Positions 7,114 through 14,719 of a DNA stretch of 64,000 nucleotides are shown here, piece by piece. The stretch comes from Carboxylicivirga linearis (GTDB lineage: Bacteria; Bacteroidota; Bacteroidia; Bacteroidales; Marinilabiliaceae), in NCBI RefSeq assembly GCF_018271995.1, contig NZ_JAGUCO010000019.1, positions 44,961 to 108,960 on the forward strand, given 5' to 3'. Every line of letters begins with the position of its first letter. Position 1 is the first letter of the stretch. The translations under genes were made by a program, and so were the position numbers. The notes under the pieces were generated by a model. It was not told the DNA's origin. It saw only the letters and a list, made by a program, of their open reading frames with translations, and ran no database searches.

Positions 7114-8907
7114 ATGGCAAAATATAAAAATCATGTTCTTGTGTGTGGTGGTACAGGATGCCGCGCCTCACAAGGAGAAGAGATTGTATACAATCTGAAT
7201 CGTGTCATCGAGGAAAATGGCCTCGAACAGGAAGTTCAGGTGGTGAGAACAGGATGTTTCGGATTCTGCGAGAAAGGTCCTGTAGTAAAAATGGTTCCCG
7301 ACAATACGTTTTACGTACAGGTTAGTCCTGATGATGCCGAGGAGATAGTGAAAGAGCACTTGGTAAAAGGTCGGCAGGTAGAAAGATTATTATACACCGA
7401 TCCGGAAACGAAGAAACACGTATCGGAGTCGAAAAATATGGGTTTTTATAAAAAGCAGATTCGAATTGCATTACGAAACTGTGGTTTTATCAACCCCGAA
7501 AATATTGATGAATACATAGCTCGTGATGGATACGCATCGTTAGGTATGGCTATTACTGAGATGAAGCCTGAAGAGGTTATCAGAATCATTATTGATTCAG
7601 GATTACGTGGTCGTGGTGGAGGAGGATTCCCTACCGGCTTAAAGTGGGATATTACCCGAAAGGTAGAATCTGACCAGAAATATGTGGTTTGTAATGCTGA
7701 TGAAGGTGATCCGGGTGCTTTTATGGACCGGTCTATTCTTGAAGGTGATCCTCATTCAGTTCTTGAAGCTATGGCTATCAATGGATATTGTACAGGTGCC
7801 AATCAAGGATTAATTTATATACGTGCCGAATACCCATTGGCAATTTCACGATTGAAGATTGCTATTCAGCAGGCTCGTGAATATGGTCTGCTAGGTAAAG
7901 ATATATTTGGTACTGGGTTTGATTTTGATGTTGAGTTACGCTATGGAGCTGGTGCTTTTGTATGTGGTGAAGAAACATCATTGATACACTCGATGGAAGG
8001 TTTACGAGGCGAACCAACGGTTAAACCTCCATTCCCTTCGGAAAGTGGATACAAAGGAAAGCCTACCAATGTAAATAACGTGGAAACCTATGCCAATATT
8101 CCGGTTATTTTAATGAAAGGTGCCAAGTGGTTCAGCAGCATTGGAACCGAAAAAAGTAAAGGAACTAAAGTATTTGCTTTAGCCGGTAAGGTTAATAATG
8201 TGGGACTGATTGAAGTACCTATGGGTACTACTCTTCGCGAAGTAATTTTTGATATTGGCGGAGGTATTAAAGACGGTAAAAAATTTAAAGCTGTTCAAAC
8301 TGGTGGACCGTCAGGCGGATGTTTAACAGAAAAGCATCTGGATATTCCAATCGACTATGATAACCTGATTGCCAGCGGATCTATGATGGGGTCTGGTGGT
8401 ATGATTGTAATGGATGAAGACGATTGTATGGTGTCTATGGCTAAGTTCTATCTCGATTTTACAGTGGAAGAGTCATGTGGTAAATGTGCTCCTTGTAGAA
8501 TCGGTAACAAGCGTTTGTATGAAATGCTTCATAAGATAACAGAAGGCAAAGGAACCGAAGAAGATTTAAGTAATTTGCGTAACCTGAGTAATGTAATTAA
8601 AGATACATCGCTTTGCGGTTTGGGGCAGACTTCTCCTAATCCGGTTTTATCTACCATGGAAAATTTCTGGGATGAATACATGGCACACGTTAAAGAAGAT
8701 AAGTGTCCGGCCGGACAGTGTAAATCGTTGATGCAATACATAATCAGCGAAGAAAAATGTGTGGGCTGTACATTGTGTTCTCGTGTTTGTCCGGTTGATG
8801 CAATTACAGGTGATAAAAAAGCACCTCATGTTATCAACCCTACAACATGTATTAAATGTGGAGCGTGTTTTGAGAAATGTAAGTTTGGAGCTATTAGCAT
8901 CCAATAA
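7114..8907 (+). CDS. hydB: NADH-binding flavoprotein subunit of bifurcating [FeFe] hydrogenase (HydB/HndC, NuoF-like)
   Basis: This 597-residue NuoF-type subunit exchanges electrons with NAD(H) through FMN. Domains in order: a thioredoxin-like [2Fe-2S] domain (CGGTGCRAS near 11, TGCFGFCEKGP near 46), the NADH site GRGGGGFPTGLKW (about 165), the FMN region ADEGDPGAFMDR (about 195), an SLBB ubiquitin-like domain, the NuoF C-terminal [4Fe-4S] motif ESCGKCAPCR, and two added ferredoxin motifs (CVGCTLCSRVCP, CIKCGACFEKC). The fused N- and C-terminal Fe-S domains are the hallmark of HydB/HndC rather than complex I NuoF. It sits 12 bases after hndB and 36 before hydA. In characterised complexes it is the site of flavin-based electron bifurcation. 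Confidence 0.93.
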   Translation: MAKYKNHVLVCGGTGCRASQGEEIVYNLNRVIEENGLEQEVQVVRTGCFGFCEKGPVVKMVPDNTFYVQVSPDDAEEIVKEHLVKGRQVERLLYTDPETKKHVSESKNMGFYKKQIRIALRNCGFINPENIDEYIARDGYASLGMAITEMKPEEVIRIIIDSGLRGRGGGGFPTGLKWDITRKVESDQKYVVCNADEGDPGAFMDRSILEGDPHSVLEAMAINGYCTGANQGLIYIRAEYPLAISRLKIAIQQAREYGLLGKDIFGTGFDFDVELRYGAGAFVCGEETSLIHSMEGLRGEPTVKPPFPSESGYKGKPTNVNNVETYANIPVILMKGAKWFSSIGTEKSKGTKVFALAGKVNNVGLIEVPMGTTLREVIFDIGGGIKDGKKFKAVQTGGPSGGCLTEKHLDIPIDYDNLIASGSMMGSGGMIVMDEDDCMVSMAKFYLDFTVEESCGKCAPCRIGNKRLYEMLHKITEGKGTEEDLSNLRNLSNVIKDTSLCGLGQTSPNPVLSTMENFWDEYMAHVKEDKCPAGQCKSLMQYIISEEKCVGCTLCSRVCPVDAITGDKKAPHVINPTTCIKCGACFEKCKFGAISIQ

Positions 8908-8943
8908 TTTACACAATTAGTTTTGAACAGAAAAAGATAAGAA

Positions 8944-10710
8944 ATGGATATCGTTCAATTAACCATAGATAATAAAAAGGTAGTTGTTGAGAAAGGCACT
9001 ACCATCTTAGAAGCGGCAAAGACAATAGGGGTGGATGTGCCTACGCTTTGTCATATGAAGCTGGAAGACACCAATTTTGAGAATAAGCCCGGAGGATGTC
9101 GTGTGTGTGTTGTAGAGGTCGAAGGACGTCGTAATCTGGCTCCGGCATGTAAAACCGAATGTACCGAGGGTATGATGGTGAATACTCACTCGGTGAGAGT
9201 GGTAAATGCTCGTCGTACCGTAATGGAATTGATACTTTCTGATCACCCATTTGATTGTTTGGTATGCGCTAAGTCGGGTGATTGTGAATTGCAGAGTTTG
9301 GCTCAGAATTTGGGTATTCGTGAGATTAAATATACCGGTGCTAAAAGTACTTACAAAGGTGATGAGTCTCCTGCTATTATTCGCGACATGGATAAATGTA
9401 TAATGTGTCGTCGTTGCGAAACAGCCTGTAATGAAGTGCAGACTGTAGGTGTGTTGTCAGCAATTAATCGAGGATTTGAATCGGTTGTGGCACCAGCCTT
9501 CGAGATGGATCTCGATCACTCAACTTGTACTTTCTGCGGTCAGTGTGTAGCAGTTTGTCCTACCGGTGCTTTAACCGAGCGCGATAGTTCATCGAAAGTG
9601 ATGGACGCCATTGTAAATCCTAAGAAAAAAGTGATAGTTCAGACTGCGCCAGCTGTTAGAGCTGCTTTAGGTGAAGAGTTTGGAATGGAAGCTGGCACTT
9701 TGGTTACTGGTAAAATGGTTTCAGCATTGCGTAAGCTTGGGTTCGACTATGTGTTTGATACCGATTTTGCTGCCGATCTTACCATTATGGAAGAAGGTAC
9801 TGAATTATTAGACCGTTTAAGTAAGCATCTGGCTGGAGATAAAGAAGTGAAATTACCTATCCTTACATCATGCTGTCCGGGCTGGGTGAATTTCTTCGAG
9901 CACCAGTTCCCTGAAATGATTGATATACCTTCAACGGCTAAATCACCTCAACAGATGTTTGGTGCTATTGCTAAAACGTATTTTGCTGATCAGTTAAAGG
10001 AAAAACGTGAAGATGTAGTGGTGGTTTCGGTAATGCCGTGTCTGGCTAAGAAATATGAGTGTTCGCGCGATGAGTTTGCTGTTGATGGCGATCCGGATGT
10101 GAATATTTCTATCTCAACAAGAGAGTTGGCACAAATGATTCGCAATGCCAACCTTAATTTTGAGGCCTTAGAAGAAGATGATTTTGACAATCCACTGGGT
10201 GAATCAACCGGCGCTGCGGTTATTTTTGGTACAACGGGTGGTGTGATCGAAGCTGCTGTTCGTACTGCCTATGAGGTGCATACTAAAAAGCCATTGGAAC
10301 GCCTTGATTTTGAAGAGTTGCGCGGTATGGAAGGTATTCGTTCTGCAACGATTGATTTTGATGGTCTTCCAATCAATATTGGAATAGCACATGGTTTGGG
10401 TAATGCTCGCAAACTGCTTGAAGACATCAAGGCAGGTAAATCACAATTTCATGCTATTGAAATAATGGCTTGCCCAGGTGGATGTATTGGTGGTGGTGGT
10501 CAGCCATATCATCACGGTAATATGGAAATTCTGAAAAAACGTCAGAAAGCTATTTATGAAGAGGATAAAGGAAAGACCTTGCGTAAGTCACATGAGAATC
10601 CGTTTATACAAAAATTGTATGCTGAGTTCTTAGGTGAGCCTTGTGGACATAAATCGCATGAGTTACTGCATACGCATTATTACGATAAAAAAAAGAAGGT
10701 TGAAATCTGA
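8944..10710 (+). CDS. hydA: Catalytic [FeFe] hydrogenase subunit HydA (group A, HndD-like)
   Basis: This is the 588-residue catalytic subunit, which reduces protons or oxidises H2 at the H-cluster. In order: an N-terminal [2Fe-2S] domain (PTLCHMK, GCRVC, APAC), a His-ligated [4Fe-4S] domain (HPFDCLVCAKSGDCELQ), two ferredoxin motifs (CIMCRRCETAC, CTFCGQCVAVCP), the complete H-cluster motifs TSCCPGW (about 310), MPCLAKKYE (about 360) and MACPGGCIGGGGQP (about 515), and a C-terminal small-subunit domain. Unlike the two hydrogenase-like proteins upstream, all canonical residues are present, so this is the active enzyme. It needs HydE, HydF and HydG for maturation; only hydG is in the window. Confidence 0.95.
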   Translation: MDIVQLTIDNKKVVVEKGTTILEAAKTIGVDVPTLCHMKLEDTNFENKPGGCRVCVVEVEGRRNLAPACKTECTEGMMVNTHSVRVVNARRTVMELILSDHPFDCLVCAKSGDCELQSLAQNLGIREIKYTGAKSTYKGDESPAIIRDMDKCIMCRRCETACNEVQTVGVLSAINRGFESVVAPAFEMDLDHSTCTFCGQCVAVCPTGALTERDSSSKVMDAIVNPKKKVIVQTAPAVRAALGEEFGMEAGTLVTGKMVSALRKLGFDYVFDTDFAADLTIMEEGTELLDRLSKHLAGDKEVKLPILTSCCPGWVNFFEHQFPEMIDIPSTAKSPQQMFGAIAKTYFADQLKEKREDVVVVSVMPCLAKKYECSRDEFAVDGDPDVNISISTRELAQMIRNANLNFEALEEDDFDNPLGESTGAAVIFGTTGGVIEAAVRTAYEVHTKKPLERLDFEELRGMEGIRSATIDFDGLPINIGIAHGLGNARKLLEDIKAGKSQFHAIEIMACPGGCIGGGGQPYHHGNMEILKKRQKAIYEEDKGKTLRKSHENPFIQKLYAEFLGEPCGHKSHELLHTHYYDKKKKVEI

Positions 10711-10733
10711 TTAGTACAAAGTATTGAGTACGT

Positions 10734-10802
10734 AGTAATGAGTATATATTGCAAAGACAATTGTACTCACTACTGACTACTCACTACTGACTACTCACTA
10801 CT
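10734..10802. repeat. 14-bp tandem repeat and inverted repeat ahead of hydC
   Basis: The unit TACTCACTACTGAC occurs twice exactly (10764-10777, 10778-10791), followed by a partial third copy to 10802. AGTAATGAGTA at 10734-10744 pairs with TACTCACTACT (one mismatch), so the block can fold back. It fills most of the 104-bp hydA-hydC spacer and ends 12 bases before the hydC start. Similar word-like repeats recur in other spacers of this window. Confidence 0.75.
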
Positions 10803-10814
10803 AAAAAAACAAAA

Positions 10815-11291
10815 ATGGCAAATATAAAATTACCCGCTGCAAAAGTTGATGAACTAAAGGAAGTATGTAAAAAGTTCGATAATGATGGAGGAGAACTTAT
10901 TAATGTACTTCATGCAGCACAGGAAATGTTTGGTTACCTGCCTGCCGAAGTTCAGGAATTGGTGGCTAATGAGCTGAACGTATCAGTAGCTCATGTTTAT
11001 GGTGTGGTTACGTTCTATTCGTTCTTTTCGATGATACCTAAAGGAAAGCATCCTATTTCCATTTGTATGGGAACTGCTTGTTATGTGCGTGGTGCCGAAA
11101 AGGTATTGGATGAGTTTAAAAAACACCTGGATGTAAAAGTTGGTGAAACTACCGATGATGGTAAATTCTCGATCAGTTGCTTGCGTTGTGTTGGTGCCTG
11201 TGGATTGGCACCAGTGGTGACGGTTGGTGAGCGCGTTTACGGACGTGTTGCTCCAGAGGATGTAAAAGGAATTATTGAAGAATACTTGTAA
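10815..11291 (+). CDS. hydC: [2Fe-2S] subunit of bifurcating hydrogenase (HydC/HndA, NuoE-like)
   Basis: This 158-residue NuoE-family thioredoxin-fold subunit holds one [2Fe-2S] cluster. Its cysteines are in CMGTACYVRGAEK (near 90) and SCLRCVGACGLAPVV (near 125), the standard C-x4-C…C-x3-C pattern. The N-terminal helical region (ELINVLHAAQEMFGYLP) is typical of NuoE. With HydB and HydA it completes a trimeric NAD-linked bifurcating complex; the gene order with hydC last, after hydA, differs from the common hydCBA order. The 104-bp spacer before it contains a tandem repeat. An intrinsic terminator about 95 bp downstream closes the operon. Confidence 0.92.
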   Translation: MANIKLPAAKVDELKEVCKKFDNDGGELINVLHAAQEMFGYLPAEVQELVANELNVSVAHVYGVVTFYSFFSMIPKGKHPISICMGTACYVRGAEKVLDEFKKHLDVKVGETTDDGKFSISCLRCVGACGLAPVVTVGERVYGRVAPEDVKGIIEEYL

Positions 11292-11385
11292 TCGTTAGTT
11301 ATTGGTCAGTAGTTTTGATTACACGATTACTAATGTTCCTATTTGTCGATTATTAGATAAAATAAGACTGTTAAAAATAGAAGAG

Positions 11386-11419
11386 AAAAGCCGCTTTCTT
11401 ACCTTGGGAGCGGTTTTTT
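11386..11419 (+). terminator. Intrinsic terminator of the hydrogenase operon
   Basis: AAAAGCCGCT at 11386-11395 pairs with AGCGGTTTTT at 11409-11418 (one G-T wobble) across a 13-base loop, followed by a T run. It lies 95 bp after hydC and is the first strong terminator seen after the cluster. Confidence 0.75.
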
Positions 11420-11479
11420 GTGTTTGGTAATGAATATATTAATGTAGTTATGCTCTAATTCTAATATTGTACGCAGATA

Positions 11480-12007
11480 TTAGTTAAAGGAGCCCTTAAA
11501 AGTCTTTGATTGATTATATATAGTAATTCCAAAAATATTCCATTTCAATAAGCCGTTAACATTAAATTCTATTTTGCCACTTGTATTGTTTTTATAAATT
11601 TCAGCAGATTTATATTTCCAATCAAAACCAGTTACAAATCCAGAGATTTCACTATATGAATCAATTGCTTTTATGTTATTTTGATCTCTACAAAAAGTAG
11701 CGAACATTTCTATATCAAGAGTTAGATGGTCTTCAAGTTTTAGTGACTTTGTTTCTACATTACAAATGGAGTCTCGTTCATAGATGAAAACAATTTGGTT
11801 CATGGATTTATCTGATATACTTGTAGATATGATTTTAAAAATACCAACGATTATTAAAATAATTGAAAATATTTTACTTTGGGTATTAAAGAATTTCTTA
11901 CCCTTGGTAATAAAACAAATTATCAAATAAAAAAAGTATAAAAGAATTATCAAATTGATACTTGACCAGATTAAATGTATCATGTTGTTTAGTGTTTTGA
12001 CTTGCAT
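11480..12007 (-). CDS. Hypothetical membrane protein
   Basis: I do not recognise this 175-residue protein. It has two hydrophobic segments near the N-terminus (about 9-35 and 45-65), then roughly 110 residues rich in alternating polar and hydrophobic residues that are probably extracytoplasmic and beta-rich. No catalytic motif is visible. It is more AT-rich and poorer in common-codon usage than the hydrogenase genes before it, and stands alone on the minus strand between the hydrogenase terminator and the GH28 gene, so it could be a recent acquisition. Coding status rests on length, start and membrane-protein composition only. Confidence 0.6.
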   Translation of the reverse strand: MQVKTLNNMIHLIWSSINLIILLYFFYLIICFITKGKKFFNTQSKIFSIILIIVGIFKIISTSISDKSMNQIVFIYERDSICNVETKSLKLEDHLTLDIEMFATFCRDQNNIKAIDSYSEISGFVTGFDWKYKSAEIYKNNTSGKIEFNVNGLLKWNIFGITIYNQSKTFKGSFN

Positions 12008-12141
12008 ATATTAGCATATATGAGAGAAGTTGGAGGTTCCTTTTTTCTGCATTATCATACTCTAATAATACTTAATGAGGCTACAACTTCTGCCATTTTT
12101 ATAATCAAGACTGTTTTGGTTATAAAATTATAGTTTGAGTT

Positions 12142-13533
12142 TTATTGCTTTTTGACAATACTTTCTAATGCTTCTCCACTGATAATTACATTTTTGCAAT
12201 TAAAATCTTTTACATTATTAATCTTAGATTTTAAATTTTCTTTTAGTACTAAAAAGTTCTCAAGAAAAACATCATGAATTGGTTGTTCATCCAATCCTTT
12301 AATGTTTAATGAATTATCGGTAGCATAATTGCAAATAAGGTTTTTTATAGTTATGTGATGATAATCAGCAGGGGAATTTCCCCCGGCATAACTATGATAA
12401 TCATTGGTAAAATACAATGCTATACGAGTAGTATCAATGTAAACACCATCAATGAATATATTGCGAATATAACCACCCCGGTCTTTATTTGACTTAAACT
12501 GAATTGCTTTACCTCTTACATGCTTTAATGCAATATTTTCAACATAGATACTCTCAATTCCTCCAGACATTTCACTGCCAAATGCAATGCCGTGCAATAC
12601 TTTTTCAGCAATGCAGTTTCGTACTACAATATTTTTTGAAGGGCGGTTTACTCTCCATGCATCATTGTCCCTTCCTGATTTTATTGCAATAGCATCATCT
12701 CCGGAGTTTATAAATACACAGTTCTCTATAAGAGCATCTTCGCATGAATCCATGTCAATTCCGTCATTGTTTATTTTTGAACTGTTTATGTTTATATTTC
12801 TGATTGTTATGTTTTTACAATATGTTGGGTGAACAACCCAAAATGGCACATTTTCAATTGTTATATCGCTAATTAGTATGTTTTGGCAATTAAAAAACTG
12901 AATAAAAGAAGGTCTTAAATAGTGCCCTTCACCAAATTCTCGCTCTTGTACAGGAATTTGTTCTTTACCCATTTTTCTGAGTGTGTTTTGTGCTTCTTTT
13001 TGTAAGGGCCTCCATGTAGCAATTCCACCTTCGGCATTTCCATTTAACGTTCCTTTTCCTGTAATAGCAATATCAATTTTATCTTTGGCATAGATATAGG
13101 GAGAATAATTATAAACTTCAACTCCTTCCCAACGAACTAATTGTAGTGGCAGATAGTCTTTTGAATTTTGACTAAAAAGTAAGGTTGCTCCGTCCTCTAG
13201 ATGAAGATTAATATGACTTTCCATTTTAATAGGGCCTTTACAAAAGAAAACTCCTTTAGGAATAATGAGTTTGCCTCCAGCTCGGGAACTTAATACTTTT
13301 ATTAAAGAGTCAATAATAGGCTTACAATCTGTTAGGCCATCACTAACCGCATTATAATCTGCTAAATTAAAAGTTGTGCTTCCAATATTTGGTAATTTTA
13401 TTCTATTAATGATTTTTAATTTGTTATTTTCAACTTGTTTGGTATTACTTTTTTCAAGTATTCCACAGTTGCTCATTAATAAAAGAAGAAAACCAATAGA
13501 AGTAACTAACTTAATTTTTGAAGCTAATTTCAT
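12142..13533 (-). CDS. GH28 polygalacturonase-like lipoprotein
   Basis: This 463-residue secreted pectin-degrading enzyme (glycoside hydrolase family 28, right-handed beta-helix) would cleave alpha-1,4-galacturonan. The N-terminus has a lipoprotein signal (LLLLMSNCG, Cys about 23). The family N-motif DYNAVSDGLTDC follows (about 60). The catalytic aspartates lie in NNDGIDMDSCEDA (about 255) and NSGDDAIAIKSG (about 278), the conserved His in VLHGIAFGSEMSGG (about 310) and the substrate-binding basic residues in KAIQFKSNKDRGG (about 345). No SusC/SusD pair is adjacent, so it is not in an obvious polysaccharide utilisation locus. The exact substrate (polygalacturonate or rhamnogalacturonan) cannot be told from the sequence. 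Confidence 0.88.
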   Translation of the reverse strand: MKLASKIKLVTSIGFLLLLMSNCGILEKSNTKQVENNKLKIINRIKLPNIGSTTFNLADYNAVSDGLTDCKPIIDSLIKVLSSRAGGKLIIPKGVFFCKGPIKMESHINLHLEDGATLLFSQNSKDYLPLQLVRWEGVEVYNYSPYIYAKDKIDIAITGKGTLNGNAEGGIATWRPLQKEAQNTLRKMGKEQIPVQEREFGEGHYLRPSFIQFFNCQNILISDITIENVPFWVVHPTYCKNITIRNININSSKINNDGIDMDSCEDALIENCVFINSGDDAIAIKSGRDNDAWRVNRPSKNIVVRNCIAEKVLHGIAFGSEMSGGIESIYVENIALKHVRGKAIQFKSNKDRGGYIRNIFIDGVYIDTTRIALYFTNDYHSYAGGNSPADYHHITIKNLICNYATDNSLNIKGLDEQPIHDVFLENFLVLKENLKSKINNVKDFNCKNVIISGEALESIVKKQ

Positions 13534-13958
13534 TAGGAAAATAATTTTATTTTGACGTCTTGCCTTTCTTTAAAAAAAGGTCTTGTTGATTTTATTATGA
13601 ACTTCTAGTGTTTATTAAACTAAATACAATTCCAATAAAATATTTACTCATATTAACTTCATTAAGATTGTTTCTTAATGGCTTCATTATCATTTCAAAC
13701 TTGATATCTCATCTTAGTTTATTGCTCGATAAAATAAGTGGCAAGTATTGAGTGAAATATATGTTGTCATTTAACTGTGAAACAACTTTCTACCGCTGCT
13801 GTTAAAGGATTGTATTAAAAAGCAATCGGTTTTCTTTTCAATAAAGTATTGGGTAATTAAACATATTGACTTTCTGGATGCAGCGCTACAGATTGTTTGG
13901 TTAAAGTCAGAGAATAATGGGTTATTTTCTCAGTTAGTTGCGAATAATGATAAAGATA
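13534..13958. other. 425-bp intergenic region without recognisable features
   Basis: This is an AT-rich gap between the GH28 start and the 3' end of the LytTR regulator gene, both on the minus strand. It should contain the GH28 promoter and the end of the regulator transcript. I see no strong hairpin terminator, repeat or small ORF in it. Confidence 0.5.
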
Positions 13959-14717
13959 CTAATTGAGTATCCTGTTAAATAAATCCATCACAGTACTTTT
14001 TCGCTGGCGAGAGACAGGAACGGAAGTGCCGTTATTCATTTTGAGGTAACCCCCGTCATTTTTCTCAAACGAGCGAATGTATTTCAAGTTAACCAGATGC
14101 GATTGATGAGTTCGCACAAATCCTTTATCACATAATAACTCGTCAAACTCTTTTAAGGTTTTTGAGATTAAAATGCTTTTTCCGTCAGTAAGATGAACAT
14201 GGGTGTAATTGCTTTCACCAACACATCGCACTATTTCGTGCAATTCAACAAACAGAATACGTTCGGCGGTAGGTAACCCTATTTTAAGTTTTTCCGCTTC
14301 TTGTTGGCGGTTTTCGATCAATTGCTGGGGGGCTTGTTTGGATGTTGATTCCTGTAGGTTTCGGATAGCTCGTTGCACGGCTTGTTGAAGGTCAAGGATG
14401 TCAACCGGCTTCATTAAATAGTCGATCGCACAAAAGCGGATGGCACGTATGGCATATTGATCAAAGGCGGTTACAAAAATAACCTGAAAGGTAATGGGAG
14501 AGAGGGCTTCTAGCATATCGAATCCGGTTCCTCCGGGCATCTGAACATCAAGAAATACTAAATCGGGTTGCGTAGCTTTAATTTTAGCAATACCATCGGC
14601 CGCACTTTGTGCCGTATCGCATATTTCTACTTCGGGGCAGTAGTTCTGCAGTAAGTCTTGCAGATTAGCAATGTTGTTTTCTTCGTCGTCGATAATAAGG
14701 GCTCGTATGGTTTTCAT
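13959..14717 (-). CDS. LytTR-family response regulator
   Basis: This 252-residue two-component regulator has a receiver domain (residues 5-125: acidic DDEE at 10-13, phosphoacceptor in LVFLDVQMPGG near 56, VTAFDQYA near 84, Lys in DYLMKPVD near 104) and a C-terminal LytTR DNA-binding domain (about 150-250; ESNYTHVHLTDGKSILISKTL, RTHQSHLVNLKYI). LytTR domains bind direct repeats upstream of target genes. It begins 2 bases after the histidine kinase gene, so the two form a single operon and a cognate pair. Its targets are unknown; the palindrome array at 17.83-17.93 kb, upstream of the kinase gene, is a possible site. Confidence 0.93.
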   Translation of the reverse strand: MKTIRALIIDDEENNIANLQDLLQNYCPEVEICDTAQSAADGIAKIKATQPDLVFLDVQMPGGTGFDMLEALSPITFQVIFVTAFDQYAIRAIRFCAIDYLMKPVDILDLQQAVQRAIRNLQESTSKQAPQQLIENRQQEAEKLKIGLPTAERILFVELHEIVRCVGESNYTHVHLTDGKSILISKTLKEFDELLCDKGFVRTHQSHLVNLKYIRSFEKNDGGYLKMNNGTSVPVSRQRKSTVMDLFNRILN

Positions 14718-14719
14718 TC

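Noticed and set aside
13534..13958. Small ORFs and terminators in the GH28-LytTR gap
   Set aside because: No frame had a convincing start and length, and no stem with a T tract was found.
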